A stretch of DNA of 41,104 nt, from positions 1 to 41,104 of the forward strand of contig RPFO01002046.1 of the NCBI GenBank assembly GCA_009746045.1, in the 5' to 3' direction. Made by a program: the position numbers and the translations under genes. This DNA is from Mesostigma viride (lineage: Eukaryota; Streptophyta; Mesostigmatophyceae; Mesostigmatales; Mesostigmataceae). Positions within the stretch are counted from its first letter, which is position 1. Every line of letters begins with the position of its first letter. Below the pieces are notes generated by a model. That model ran no database searches. It was not told the origin of the DNA and saw only the letters and a program-made list of their open reading frames with translations. Positions 26,632 to 34,801 of this stretch are shown one piece after another.

Positions 26632-28011
26632 ATGTCTGGCTGTCCTGTTCTCATTCTCCGAGCCAAGGGTCCACAGGACGCGGCCCTGACGGTCTCGCCC
26701 GTCAAGACCTTCTTTAAGGCGATCTACCCCCGCCACACCAACTTCTCGTTTGAGGACATGGAGGTGGTGTCCGTGGCCGGCAACCAGGGCTTTGGTCGCG
26801 AGGTCCAGTTCCAGCTTCCCAAGAGCGGAGATCTCATATCGCGCGCGTTCCTGTACTTGGAGATACCGCCTATCAACGAGTGGAGCAACCCGGAGTTCGG
26901 GAAGGCGTGGTGGAAGATCTTCGATCCGTTCTTGGACGACATCGCCCGCATCATCATTAAGAAGGTCGAGTTCAAGGTGGGCGGAACGACCATCGAGGAG
27001 ATGACCGGGGAGTTCATGCACGTGTACGACCAGCTTAGCCGGGACCCGTCCACTTCGTACGTCGAGAACACGCCCACCCGCCACGGCGGTACCATCCTCG
27101 TGGACAACGGCGGACAGACCGGGATGACCAAGAGCCACATCTACGTCCCTCTGCAGTTCTCGTTCTGCCTGGAGGACGGCATGGCCTTCCCGATGATCGC
27201 GCTCCAGTACCACGACGCGAAGATCGTCGTCACGCTGAACACGAAGGAGTCTATCTTCACCCAGGTCGTTGGCGGCCCCAACTACCCCGGCACGAGCCTC
27301 GCAGGCGGCGTGCTCCCGTGGGACCATCCCACCGTCGGCGGCCCAGGATACCGTGACGCGATGATGGCGGCCATGCCCGACATCACCAAGTTCCGTCTGA
27401 TATGCCGGTTCGTGTACCTGGACGACTTCGAGCGGAAGCAGTTCGCGGAGGAGAGGCATCACTACCTGATCACGGAAACGCAGCACTACTCCCACTACGT
27501 CAGCGAGGGGTCTGGGCTCGAGACCATCGGGTTGTCCTTTAGCCACCCTGTGAAGGAGCTGATCTTCTACTACAAGGCGGACAATCGCATGATCGACCCC
27601 GAGACCTCTCAAGATCCCACGGAGGCGTACTGGAACTTCACGAACAAGAACAGCAAGTTCGGGGACGGACACCTGTTTGAGAAGGCGAACCTCACCCTCA
27701 ACTCGCAGCAGATGTTCGGCGAGGGCCGCGATCCCATCTACTTCAGCTACGTGCTTCCCCTCCAGTTCCATACTCGCCTGCCCTCGAACAATCACGTGTA
27801 CGTGATTCCGTTCGCTCTGGAGCCCGAAAACTGGAAGCCCACCGGTTCGCTGAACTTCAGCCGAATGGACACCGTCAAGCTCGTCCTGTTGGGCCTTCAG
27901 AAGAACAGCGTCACTCACAAGCTGCCCAAGGGCGTCATCGAGATTTACGCTCGGTCGTTCAACGTAATGGCAATCAGCTCGGGAATGGGCGGCAAGCGTT
28001 TCGCCTCGTAA
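26632..28011 (+). CDS. Major capsid protein, paralogue 4 (compact)
   Basis: 459 residues, the most compact copy and closest in length to canonical NCLDV capsid proteins. Hallmarks: SPVKTFFKAIYPRHTNFSFE, IALQYHDAKIVVTLNTKE, a short Gly/Pro linker of about 50 residues, RFVYLDDFERKQF, IPFALEPENWKPTGSLNFSR and EIYARSFNVMAISSGMGGKR. The ATG follows TATTATACATTATAA (26608-26622). The intact frame and compact form suggest it is the main shell-building copy; that is inference. Confidence 0.95.
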   Translation: MSGCPVLILRAKGPQDAALTVSPVKTFFKAIYPRHTNFSFEDMEVVSVAGNQGFGREVQFQLPKSGDLISRAFLYLEIPPINEWSNPEFGKAWWKIFDPFLDDIARIIIKKVEFKVGGTTIEEMTGEFMHVYDQLSRDPSTSYVENTPTRHGGTILVDNGGQTGMTKSHIYVPLQFSFCLEDGMAFPMIALQYHDAKIVVTLNTKESIFTQVVGGPNYPGTSLAGGVLPWDHPTVGGPGYRDAMMAAMPDITKFRLICRFVYLDDFERKQFAEERHHYLITETQHYSHYVSEGSGLETIGLSFSHPVKELIFYYKADNRMIDPETSQDPTEAYWNFTNKNSKFGDGHLFEKANLTLNSQQMFGEGRDPIYFSYVLPLQFHTRLPSNNHVYVIPFALEPENWKPTGSLNFSRMDTVKLVLLGLQKNSVTHKLPKGVIEIYARSFNVMAISSGMGGKRFAS

Positions 28012-28205
28012 CGGTGACGCTCGCCCATCGCTCACGAAGCGGGTACCGCTCCGTGTATTGGCCGAATTTGTTTCATTGATAAACGTCAGTAGTGACGAGC
28101 CTGGTTCTATGCCGCGAAACCGCCGCCGTGTTTCTCCTTTTTTGTCAAGTGTTGTCGTTCTAAGAAAACCGTTGCTAACTCACGCGGGCCGTCTTTCGAG
28201 ACGAG
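28012..28205. other. Convergent intergenic region with UUCG-type hairpin
   Basis: No gene is seen between the MCP4 stop and the packaging ATPase stop. CGTCT-TTCG-AGACG (28190-28203) is a 5-bp stem with a TTCG tetraloop three bases from the ATPase stop (28206-28208), a likely 3'-end signal for the minus-strand gene. Confidence 0.45.
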
Positions 28206-29030
28206 TCAAAAGTCGAACTCAGAGTGCCCCCCCGCGCCCGATCCGTCGGCGTTTAGTTTCTTGACGCGCGTGTTAACGACCTTCTTGGGGCCGAACGTCT
28301 CGTCGTCGGAGTCGCTGTTGTAGTCCTTGTTAAAGTTGGCCCGAGCGTAGTTCCAGAATCTCGGACATCCGATCGAAAAGCGCTCGCGGGGTGTGGCCTT
28401 GTACCAAAAAATAACGTCTTCAATACGATTTGACTCGCTTGTGTGATCCACGACCAAGCACTCGTAATTCCGAGTGCATTGGTCGAGGATCTCGCAAAAC
28501 GCCTCAAAGGTGGGAATGACGCCAAAATAGTTTCGGTACAGCCTCTCCCTGTTCATGATAATGTTCTCTCGGAGCGCGAAAACGTAGTCGATGTTGCTGC
28601 GGATGTCCGGCGTCACGTCCATGCTGTACTGACTGATGAACAGGAGGAATATCTTCATGTGTCTTCCGTTCAACGCGATCTCGCGCATGCACGGATCGCG
28701 CATGACCGAGCGGTCGTACACGCAATCGTCCATCACCACGAAGCAGCTCTGAGCCTTGCCGATTTTGCACAGCTTTTTTTGGTTTTTCAAAAGGGCGCGC
28801 AAGGCGGGTTTATTAAACGATTCGTACACGAACAAACTAGGCACATACTTCTGCCAATGCCGATTCGAACCCTCCGTCCCGGACATCACGATGCCGGAAG
28901 GGATGTCGCGTTTATGATACATGATATCGGTTGCCAACGTCGTCTTTCCGCCTCCGCGTTTCGACACGATGCAGACGACTTTGTCATTCCCGATCTTGGA
29001 CGGGTCGAACTTTTTTAATTGAATGTCCAT
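28206..29030 (-). CDS. A32-type DNA packaging ATPase (FtsK/HerA superfamily)
   Basis: 274 residues from the ATG at 29030 (MDIQLKKFDPSKIG); the frame is open to 29159, but the promoter-like TACTATC (plus 29041-29047) lies just upstream of 29030. Walker A is VSKRGGGKTTLA (about residues 22-33), Walker B is CFVVMDDC (about 96-103), and SQYSMDVTPDIRSNIDYVF (about 133-151) is the typical A32 segment following Walker B. This enzyme powers genome translocation into preformed capsids in Nucleocytoviricota. The frame is intact and it lies next to the capsid genes, as expected for a late packaging function. Confidence 0.93.
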   Translation of the reverse strand: MDIQLKKFDPSKIGNDKVVCIVSKRGGGKTTLATDIMYHKRDIPSGIVMSGTEGSNRHWQKYVPSLFVYESFNKPALRALLKNQKKLCKIGKAQSCFVVMDDCVYDRSVMRDPCMREIALNGRHMKIFLLFISQYSMDVTPDIRSNIDYVFALRENIIMNRERLYRNYFGVIPTFEAFCEILDQCTRNYECLVVDHTSESNRIEDVIFWYKATPRERFSIGCPRFWNYARANFNKDYNSDSDDETFGPKKVVNTRVKKLNADGSGAGGHSEFDF

Positions 29031-29065
29031 TTTCCAATTCGATAGTACGTAAGGAATATTACCTA

Positions 29066-29712
29066 TCACCGTTGACGCGCGCCGACGGACACGTACGGCA
29101 CCTCGCCGTACCGAAAGAAGTCGACGTGTATCCCTGACGCGCGCGCTAGTCTCATCCACTCAGTCTGATGCCACAGCTCGGCCCGGTCCTTCGACTCCTC
29201 GTCGCGAGTCTTGTTGTACTTGACAGCGAAGTCGTCTTGCAGCCGAGTGAAAATTTTCTTGATATCGCGCGAGACTCGCTTCCCTTCCTTTTTTATGCGA
29301 AGGATGAGACCCGGCGTCAACGTCATTACGAAAACCCCCGAGTGGTTGAATACAAGATGGGCTATGTTTTCGGTCGCGACGTCGTCCAATATGATCCCGA
29401 CGTCCGTGTCACTCGGACTCGACAGAGAGCAGTCGGTCATCCCGCACCGCTGAGGGTGGGTGTGCCATTCGAACGTCCCGTGGGGGATCTGGACGTCGTT
29501 CTCGTGACCGAACGCGGTCGTCGTAAACCGATGGAGAACCCCGTTCGAGTCGGGAACGAACGTGCCCCCGATCTCCTTTCCGGAAGCGAGCGTCGAACGG
29601 ATGTACTCCACCGCATCTACGGACAGAGGGAATGGGTCCGATCCCACCCTCGGATCGTCTTCCTCCCGTTCGCCGCCGTGCTAACAGGCAAAAGCTCTGT
29701 TTTCGGATTCAT
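29066..29712 (-). CDS. JAMM/MPN-type metalloprotease-like protein, one frame break
   Basis: The main frame (29066 to about 29660) gives GKEIGGTFVPDSNG, then FEWHTHP and SLSSPSDTDVGIIL. Together Glu25, His62, His64 and Asp80 (numbered from the GTG at 29647), preceded by SSPS, fit the JAMM zinc site (E ... HxH ... SxxD), although the HxH-to-S spacing is longer than in the classic form. A TATTATA element and ATG at 29712 lie upstream in another frame; the two frames meet at the C3 run 29665-29667 (one base missing). The protein would be about 215 residues. JAMM enzymes remove ubiquitin or related modifiers, or cleave peptides; the target here is unknown. It sits directly upstream of the ATPase gene. 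Confidence 0.65.
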
Positions 29713-29734
29713 GCGGTATAATAGCTATCCGCTA

Positions 29735-30493
29735 TTAAAATCCGTCGTCCTCGTCTTCTTCTTCATCCGGCCTGAAGCGGACTCGGTTCGCCTGAAGACT
29801 CCCCGGAGCGACTTGCACGCTGCGGGTATCTCCCTCGCCGGCTTCCTCCTCTTCGTCTTCCTCGTCGCCTTCCTCTTCGAAGATCTCGCCCGTCTCCTCC
29901 CCGCCCTTGAAGGTGTCCTTGTCCAGGATGTCTCCCATGTACTCCTTCAATATGTCGTCGATGGGCATCAGAGTGTGGACGGCGCCGCGTACGGCCTCGC
30001 GGATGGAGCCGAACAAGTTCCGCCGCTGCAACTTGTACCCCCCGTCCCCTGTCTCGCTGACGAAGTAGTCCACGTCATCCACGATCTCGTTGGCGAGGTT
30101 CTTCATCACCAGGTGCACGAAACGGGTGGGAGACGGTACGCGCACCTTCATCTTCTGGTTCGGATCACGCGACATCCGGATCGATCCCATGATCATGCTC
30201 GTGCATACGAAATACGCCTTCAAGAGATCGCGGAAGTACGGAATGGCGTCCATGATGAATTCCGTCTCCTCTTCCAGTACATCCGGATTCCAATCCGGGA
30301 TCTCCGTGAGCAGTTGGGTGAACGCGGAGATGGGATCCATCCCCGCCGTGTCCGAAACCTCCACGGCATCGCGGAGGATGTTCTTCAAAGACTCGAACAC
30401 GGGCTCGGTCAGCCCCCGCTCGAGCTGATCCACGTATTCCTTCTTGCTGTCTACCAGCACATTGATGTTCACGACGGGGTCGGATGAATCCAT
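29735..30493 (-). CDS. Hypothetical protein with acidic tail
   Basis: 252 residues. The body is helical (VVNINVLVDSKKEYVDQLER, FIMDAIPYFRDLLKAYFV) and the C-terminus is very acidic (EEEGDEEDEEEEAGEGD and DEEEDEDDGF). Acidic tails like this occur in histone- or DNA-mimic binding proteins and scaffold proteins, but no family is recognised. It belongs to a tight minus-strand run, with 18 bases to the next gene. Confidence 0.6.
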   Translation of the reverse strand: MDSSDPVVNINVLVDSKKEYVDQLERGLTEPVFESLKNILRDAVEVSDTAGMDPISAFTQLLTEIPDWNPDVLEEETEFIMDAIPYFRDLLKAYFVCTSMIMGSIRMSRDPNQKMKVRVPSPTRFVHLVMKNLANEIVDDVDYFVSETGDGGYKLQRRNLFGSIREAVRGAVHTLMPIDDILKEYMGDILDKDTFKGGEETGEIFEEEGDEEDEEEEAGEGDTRSVQVAPGSLQANRVRFRPDEEEDEDDGF

Positions 30494-30511
30494 CGGGAAT
30501 CTACCAACACT

Positions 30512-30796
30512 CTAGGTATTTTGCGTCTGCTTTGTAACGAGCGACTGCTGCTTGCGCTCGTACAAATCGCGCAAGTACGTCACGTCCTCCTCCGCCTTCT
30601 GGAGCCGAGCTTCGAGGATTCGAATGGTCTCTTGCATGCGCAAGACAGGATCGGTCTGCTCGTTCTTGGGAACCTCGCCCCAGTGAGGCTGGGAGAGGCC
30701 CAGGCGGTTGCGCAGTATTCTGCTCTCCTCCCTGTATTCCGAAATCTGCTCCAGCAGGTCGAACCGCTGAGAGTGGTACTCCTTGGAATACGCCAT
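30512..30796 (-). CDS. Small coiled-coil protein
   Basis: 94 residues, almost entirely helical and heptad-like (FDLLEQISEYREESRILRNR; MQETIRILEARLQKAEEDV) with a Pro/Trp hinge near the middle (SQPHWGEVP). Probably an oligomerising structural or scaffold protein; function unknown. Confidence 0.55.
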   Translation of the reverse strand: MAYSKEYHSQRFDLLEQISEYREESRILRNRLGLSQPHWGEVPKNEQTDPVLRMQETIRILEARLQKAEEDVTYLRDLYERKQQSLVTKQTQNT

Positions 30797-30852
30797 CGTT
30801 CCACTTAGAAGGCCGTCACTTTAGGAAAAACGGCGTAGGCGAGCTGACTTTC

Positions 30853-31293
30853 TCAGCGCCGGAAATTGATCGCCAATTGGACCCCGCCCCACGCGATAAG
30901 ACCAGCGAGGATACCGGCCATGTGAATGCGAACCTTGCTGACCTGGCCCGTTTTCTTGTCTTCGAACCATTTCGGATAGTACGCAGGAGCAACCTTGATG
31001 ACCCCGATCGACGCCACGATGCCGCAAAATATGGCGGGGAGCGAGAACGTAATGCGGCGATGGACGACGGCCCCAGAGCTGCTGTGGTATTCCGTGCGCA
31101 CAGGCGGGATGGGGTCTTGCAACGGCCCCACCTCGTTCGGAATGGGAGAAGGGAAGGTGTCCTGATACGATCGCAGCCCGCCTCCGCCGAGGGGAGGCGG
31201 CGGGGAAACGGCTGCGACCGGTACAGGAGCAGGGGCAGGAGCGGCGGGCGTGCGGCCCCGACGAGCAGCTCGGGCGATCTCTGTAAGACTCAT
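30853..31293 (-). CDS. Two-span membrane protein with Pro/Ala-rich N-terminus
   Basis: 146 residues from the ATG at 31293 (MSLTEIARAARRG). An in-frame ATG at 31323 is rejected because the TATA element (31303-31309) lies between the two. The N-terminal 60 residues are Ala/Pro/Gly-rich and likely disordered; two hydrophobic spans follow (LPAIFCGIVASIGVIKVA and MAGILAGLIAWGGVQLAI) with a charged loop between them. A virion-membrane protein is a reasonable inference. Confidence 0.65.
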   Translation of the reverse strand: MSLTEIARAARRGRTPAAPAPAPVPVAAVSPPPPLGGGGLRSYQDTFPSPIPNEVGPLQDPIPPVRTEYHSSSGAVVHRRITFSLPAIFCGIVASIGVIKVAPAYYPKWFEDKKTGQVSKVRIHMAGILAGLIAWGGVQLAINFRR

Positions 31294-31321
31294 GGCGTCC
31301 CGTATATAAATACGAGACGCC
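31294..31321. promoter_or_regulatory. Inverted repeat containing TATA, abutting a start codon
   Basis: GGCGTC (31294-31299) and GACGCC (31316-31321) flank CGTAT-ATAA-ATACG (31301-31314), giving a near-perfect 12-bp-arm hairpin with one mismatch. It directly adjoins the ATG at 31291-31293 and contains the gene's TATATAAA. It also lies downstream of the gene ending at 31353, so it may act as terminator and promoter at once. Confidence 0.5.
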
Positions 31322-31352
31322 AAAATTTATGCTTCGATAAACGCGTGGGACC

Positions 31353-31916
31353 CTAGTCGTAGCTGGAGAATTCGGGTTTGTCGAGGTCCCACACCTGCGG
31401 GGGGAGCTGGGGGAAGTCGGGTTCGTCGGACAAGGAATCGCCCTCGGATGACTTCTTGTTTGCCATGTCGACCTCTTGTCGCTTCCACACGGGCACGAGC
31501 GATTTCTCGTAGCAAGAAGAATGCATGAACTGAAAAAGACGCGTGTGGGATACTGGCACGCACTCCTCGACCTTCCCCGCTGGCATGGGGATGCCGCAGT
31601 AAGAACACATCACCCACCCGTGTCGGGGCTCGCTTTCCATCCAGTCCGTGAACAGCCGAGAATGAGAGAGCGCCTCGACACCCCTCGTACTGTATTCCCT
31701 CAGCGTCTCCTCTTCGCCTTCTGTGAGCGGGACGCGTTTCGTATCTCCGCGAACGGAGCACACCCGGCAGCACCCCGAACAATCATAAATGAGCCGTTTT
31801 GCGTGACGCGAGTGACTCCTTGCCTTCATCGCACACCAGCGCGCGTCAGCGCGCCGGTTCTTTTCTACGAATTCGTTCGCAAACACGACGCATCTCTCTT
31901 CTCCGGCGCTGATCAT
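31353..31916 (-). CDS. Cys-rich putative zinc-binding protein
   Basis: About 187 residues from the ATG at 31916 (MISAGEERC); the frame is open further upstream, but that part overlaps the next gene out of frame. Two Cys clusters are evident: CSGCCRVCSVRGD and CSYCGIPMP followed by a later Cys/His group (ECVPVSHTRLFQFMHSSC), suggesting a RING-like or treble-clef zinc site of unknown class. The C-terminus is acidic (DEPDFPQLPPQVWDLDKPEF). AT-rich GATTTTTTAAAATG lies upstream. Confidence 0.55.
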   Translation of the reverse strand: MISAGEERCVVFANEFVEKNRRADARWCAMKARSHSRHAKRLIYDCSGCCRVCSVRGDTKRVPLTEGEEETLREYSTRGVEALSHSRLFTDWMESEPRHGWVMCSYCGIPMPAGKVEECVPVSHTRLFQFMHSSCYEKSLVPVWKRQEVDMANKKSSEGDSLSDEPDFPQLPPQVWDLDKPEFSSYD

Positions 31917-31942
31917 GTCCGTACGAACACATTTTAAAAAAT

Positions 31943-33418
31943 CTATCTCCGCCGAACGGTCTTTTTCTTCTTCTGAGTCGTACGGTGCTTGGTTCGCCGC
32001 ACTCTCCTGGCCGCCCCGCCGTGGAAGTTGGGAAGTGGACCACCCTCCATGGATGGCATCGCGCCACCCGCACCGCCCGAGAAAAGATCTCGTACGCCCT
32101 TGGAACGGGAACACACGGGGCCGTACACCGCGTTCGGGTTCTCGACCAACGTGCCGTCCGATGCAACGATGTAAGGATCCACGATCTTGAGCTTCGTGGC
32201 AGCGTCCTTGTGACTCGGATCCATGTTGAAGAACACGGGCCCGGTCCCTGGCCCGCACGATGGCTGTGGGATTCCACTCGTGCGATAATCAGCGATCATG
32301 AGATTTGCGAAATTCCTCCACGGTTTGTCCTTCACGCCCTTGCTCACCAGCGCGATGGCTCCGGCGTTCCGCCACCACGCGTCGATGTGGTTAAGGATCG
32401 CGGATCTCAAACGGTTAAATGCGATGAGATCGCGACGAATAAAAGGATACAACACGTTTTCTATTTCGGCGAGCGTTCCGAACGTCATAGTACCGACTGT
32501 TTTTATTTCATTTTTGTTGTGCAGAGCCATAATATTTTTGACATGAGTCGGACCGAAATGCTTTATATCATCGATCTTAAACTTGTCCTGAAAAAGCAAA
32601 GGGATTAGAACTGACGGTTGTGAGTCGTAAGATACCCTGTCGCCGGGAGTGCCTAAGGGGTCTCCGCTAGTTTGCGAGTGTTCGACGTTGTAACTGGGTA
32701 TCGAAGTTTTGTCGTTCTTGTATACAGAAATCTCGGTCGCGTTCCCGTAAGCAAGGGGGCCAGGAGCGAACACTTTGAACGCCTCGGCTTTTGCGTAGTC
32801 GAGAGGTTTGGCAGCATCTGCGCTCTCGTAAAATTTTTTTTTGATATCTGCAGGATCACTAGCGTTCTTTACAGCTGTCACAGCAGGAGCCGGCTCGGAA
32901 AGATCGTTATCTGTTGCGTCTAAATCCGGGATTTTTAAATTTCTGATCATGTCCAGCACGTGGATGGGAATACGCGTCATGTAGACGTAGTCGTTTATGT
33001 CGGTTAATGGAACTGTTTTAGAGTGGTCCTTGTGTCTTTCGACGGCGACGAACCCTCGAAGAACGTTAATTATCTTCGCTAGTTCCGCGCGGCTCGTGTT
33101 CAACAGAGACGTTTTTGTCGCATTGACCACTCGCTCGTTGATGTCCCGCATAACGTTGGTGAGGATGTCGTAAAAATATACCGCGGTCACGAAATTGTTT
33201 AGCTTCCTCTTCATAGCATTGTCCGTATCTAGTATGTTGTGTTGGTACAGTTTTGCTTCCTCGATGCGGAAAGTGATATTTGGAATATACGCCCTCAACT
33301 TTTGGAGTTCGTATGAGGTGAACACCTTGGAGGCGAGATCATTGATTCGTTCTTGCGTTTGTTGTGATCGCCCCGTCGGTGTGGAGACTTGACTATAAAA
33401 TGGATACGCGGAGGACAT
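31943..33418 (-). CDS. Large paralogue A with basic C-terminal tail
   Basis: 491 residues. It shares its whole architecture with the next gene: start (SSAYPFYSQVSTPTGRSQQTQERINDLA), helical N-terminal domain (FTSYELQKLRAYIPN, YDILTNVMRDINERVVNATK), a variable middle, and a conserved C-terminal segment (PYIVASDGTLVENPNAVYGP). The tail is Gly-rich then strongly basic (RRVRRTKHRTTQKKKKTVRRR), suiting DNA or RNA binding. The family is not recognised. GATATATC immediately precedes the ATG. Position beside the packaging and capsid block suggests an internal virion protein, which is inference. Confidence 0.7.
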   Translation of the reverse strand: MSSAYPFYSQVSTPTGRSQQTQERINDLASKVFTSYELQKLRAYIPNITFRIEEAKLYQHNILDTDNAMKRKLNNFVTAVYFYDILTNVMRDINERVVNATKTSLLNTSRAELAKIINVLRGFVAVERHKDHSKTVPLTDINDYVYMTRIPIHVLDMIRNLKIPDLDATDNDLSEPAPAVTAVKNASDPADIKKKFYESADAAKPLDYAKAEAFKVFAPGPLAYGNATEISVYKNDKTSIPSYNVEHSQTSGDPLGTPGDRVSYDSQPSVLIPLLFQDKFKIDDIKHFGPTHVKNIMALHNKNEIKTVGTMTFGTLAEIENVLYPFIRRDLIAFNRLRSAILNHIDAWWRNAGAIALVSKGVKDKPWRNFANLMIADYRTSGIPQPSCGPGTGPVFFNMDPSHKDAATKLKIVDPYIVASDGTLVENPNAVYGPVCSRSKGVRDLFSGGAGGAMPSMEGGPLPNFHGGAARRVRRTKHRTTQKKKKTVRRR

Positions 33419-33448
33419 GATATATCATCCTGTTTAGAAAAAAATGAG

Positions 33449-34684
33449 TTACCTTCGCCTATTACCGCCTCGCTTCCTCCTTCGAACGTGTTTGGACGCC
33501 CCGGGGTGATAACTTCCAAAGTTCGATGTCCGCCCCCCGCCCCCTGTAGTGATTCCGCTAAGGAGGTCGGACGTGGCGCGCTGACGTTGACACACCGGTC
33601 CAAAGATCGCGCGAGGGTTCTCCACCAGGGTACCGTCGGCCGCGACGATGTACGGGTCTACGATCCTGGCCTTCTTGCTCGGGTCTCGAGGATCGCCGTC
33701 GTAGAACACACCGCCGTACCCGGGCCCGCAACTGTACTGCGGAATGCCTGTTACCCTCGTATCCGCGATTCCAAGTTCCGCCAAGTATTTAGCCATTACG
33801 TTTGCATCGATCGCTGCGCCCGTTCCGCCGAGATCCTGAAGCGTGCCTTCGGAACGCGCCCATGAAGCGATCGTGTTCAATATGGCTATGCGCATACGGT
33901 TAAACGCGAGCAAGTCTCTCTTGATGAACGGCGCGATCACGTTTGCAAATTGATTGCTTGTTAAAGCGGTCCCACAGCTTCCGATCCGGCTCTTGTGGAT
34001 ATCGGCGAACTTTGTTATATCGATACTGTCCTGGGATAAAAGGTAGATCAGCTTCGCCGGCTGGCAGTCGTCTGAAACGCCTTTAGTTGCCGACGTACCT
34101 GTGCCCGTATTGTATTCGTTGTAAGTTGGCAGCGAGTTGCCGTCGTTGTCTTTTATATTTAGCCGGATCTCCCCGTCCGGCACGAGACCAAGACTCGGCA
34201 CGGTTATTGTCGCCGTCCCCGGAGTGCCCGTTGTATCGACGGCTTTTGAAAGATCTTCCGGCGAGATTCTTCCGAGATATACCTTTCCGGATGTATCCGC
34301 GGCGACAAACCCGCGAAGAGCGTTCGCAATCTTTCCGAGCAGAACCGTGTCCATCGAGTTTAAGTTGAAGTTTGTGGCGTTTGTGACCCGTTCGTGGAAG
34401 TCGCGCATCACGTTCGTCAAAATATCGTACACGTAGACGCTGCGGATGAAATTGTAGAGTGTATCCTTTGTCCTGGAAGATCCTGTAGCGGCAGACAGCA
34501 CGTTGTGTTTTATCATCGGACACTCTTCGATCGTGAACTGCAGATTGGGCAGGTATGTCCTGAGGGATTGCAGCTCGTACGACGTGAATATCTTGGTCGC
34601 TAGATCGTTCACTCTCTCTTGAGTCTGGGGAGATCTCCCGGTCGGCGTGCGCACCGCCGTGTTGAACGGGTATCCGGTCGACAT
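33449..34684 (-). CDS. Large paralogue B with basic C-terminal tail
   Basis: 411 residues, clearly paralogous to the preceding gene by its start (STGYPFNTAVRTPTGRSPQT), helical domain (FTSYELQSLRTYLPN, YDILTNVMRDFHERVTNATN) and C-terminal segment (YIVAADGTLVENPRAIFGPV). It is about 80 residues shorter, mainly in the middle. The tail is again Gly-rich then basic (SKHVRRRKRGGNRRR). A local tandem duplication is the simplest origin. It is the last clearly viral gene on the right. Confidence 0.7.
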   Translation of the reverse strand: MSTGYPFNTAVRTPTGRSPQTQERVNDLATKIFTSYELQSLRTYLPNLQFTIEECPMIKHNVLSAATGSSRTKDTLYNFIRSVYVYDILTNVMRDFHERVTNATNFNLNSMDTVLLGKIANALRGFVAADTSGKVYLGRISPEDLSKAVDTTGTPGTATITVPSLGLVPDGEIRLNIKDNDGNSLPTYNEYNTGTGTSATKGVSDDCQPAKLIYLLSQDSIDITKFADIHKSRIGSCGTALTSNQFANVIAPFIKRDLLAFNRMRIAILNTIASWARSEGTLQDLGGTGAAIDANVMAKYLAELGIADTRVTGIPQYSCGPGYGGVFYDGDPRDPSKKARIVDPYIVAADGTLVENPRAIFGPVCQRQRATSDLLSGITTGGGGRTSNFGSYHPGASKHVRRRKRGGNRRR

Positions 34685-34801
34685 GCGTATTTAGAAATAT
34701 CCGGAGAAAAAAATTGCGCGTTCAGGGGGGCGATATATATTTTCGGGGTATGTTTTGAACCCGTCACGATGCCGCCGAAGAGGGTGGTTTTACCGGATTA
34801 G
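34685..34801 (+). other. Promoter-like stretch with tiny truncated reading frame
   Basis: GATATATATTTTCGGGG (34731-34747) resembles the viral AT-rich promoters. Downstream, an ATG at 34769 opens an 11-codon frame (MPPKRVVLPD, then stop). It may be the cut 5' end of a viral plus-strand gene at the right junction. Immediately after, TAGGATACATTT occurs twice (from 34799 and from about 34818). Confidence 0.3.

Noticed and set aside
22427-28035. Long minus-strand frames opposite MCP2-MCP4 (up to 472 residues)
   Set aside because: They mirror codon bias of the real capsid genes, are rich in Arg, Val and His, and lack any domain; the plus-strand frames carry clear capsid motifs.
29168-30487. A 439-residue plus-strand frame opposite the JAMM and acidic-tail genes
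   Set aside because: Low-quality Val/Leu/Arg/His-rich shadow; the minus strand has the JAMM signature and acidic tail.
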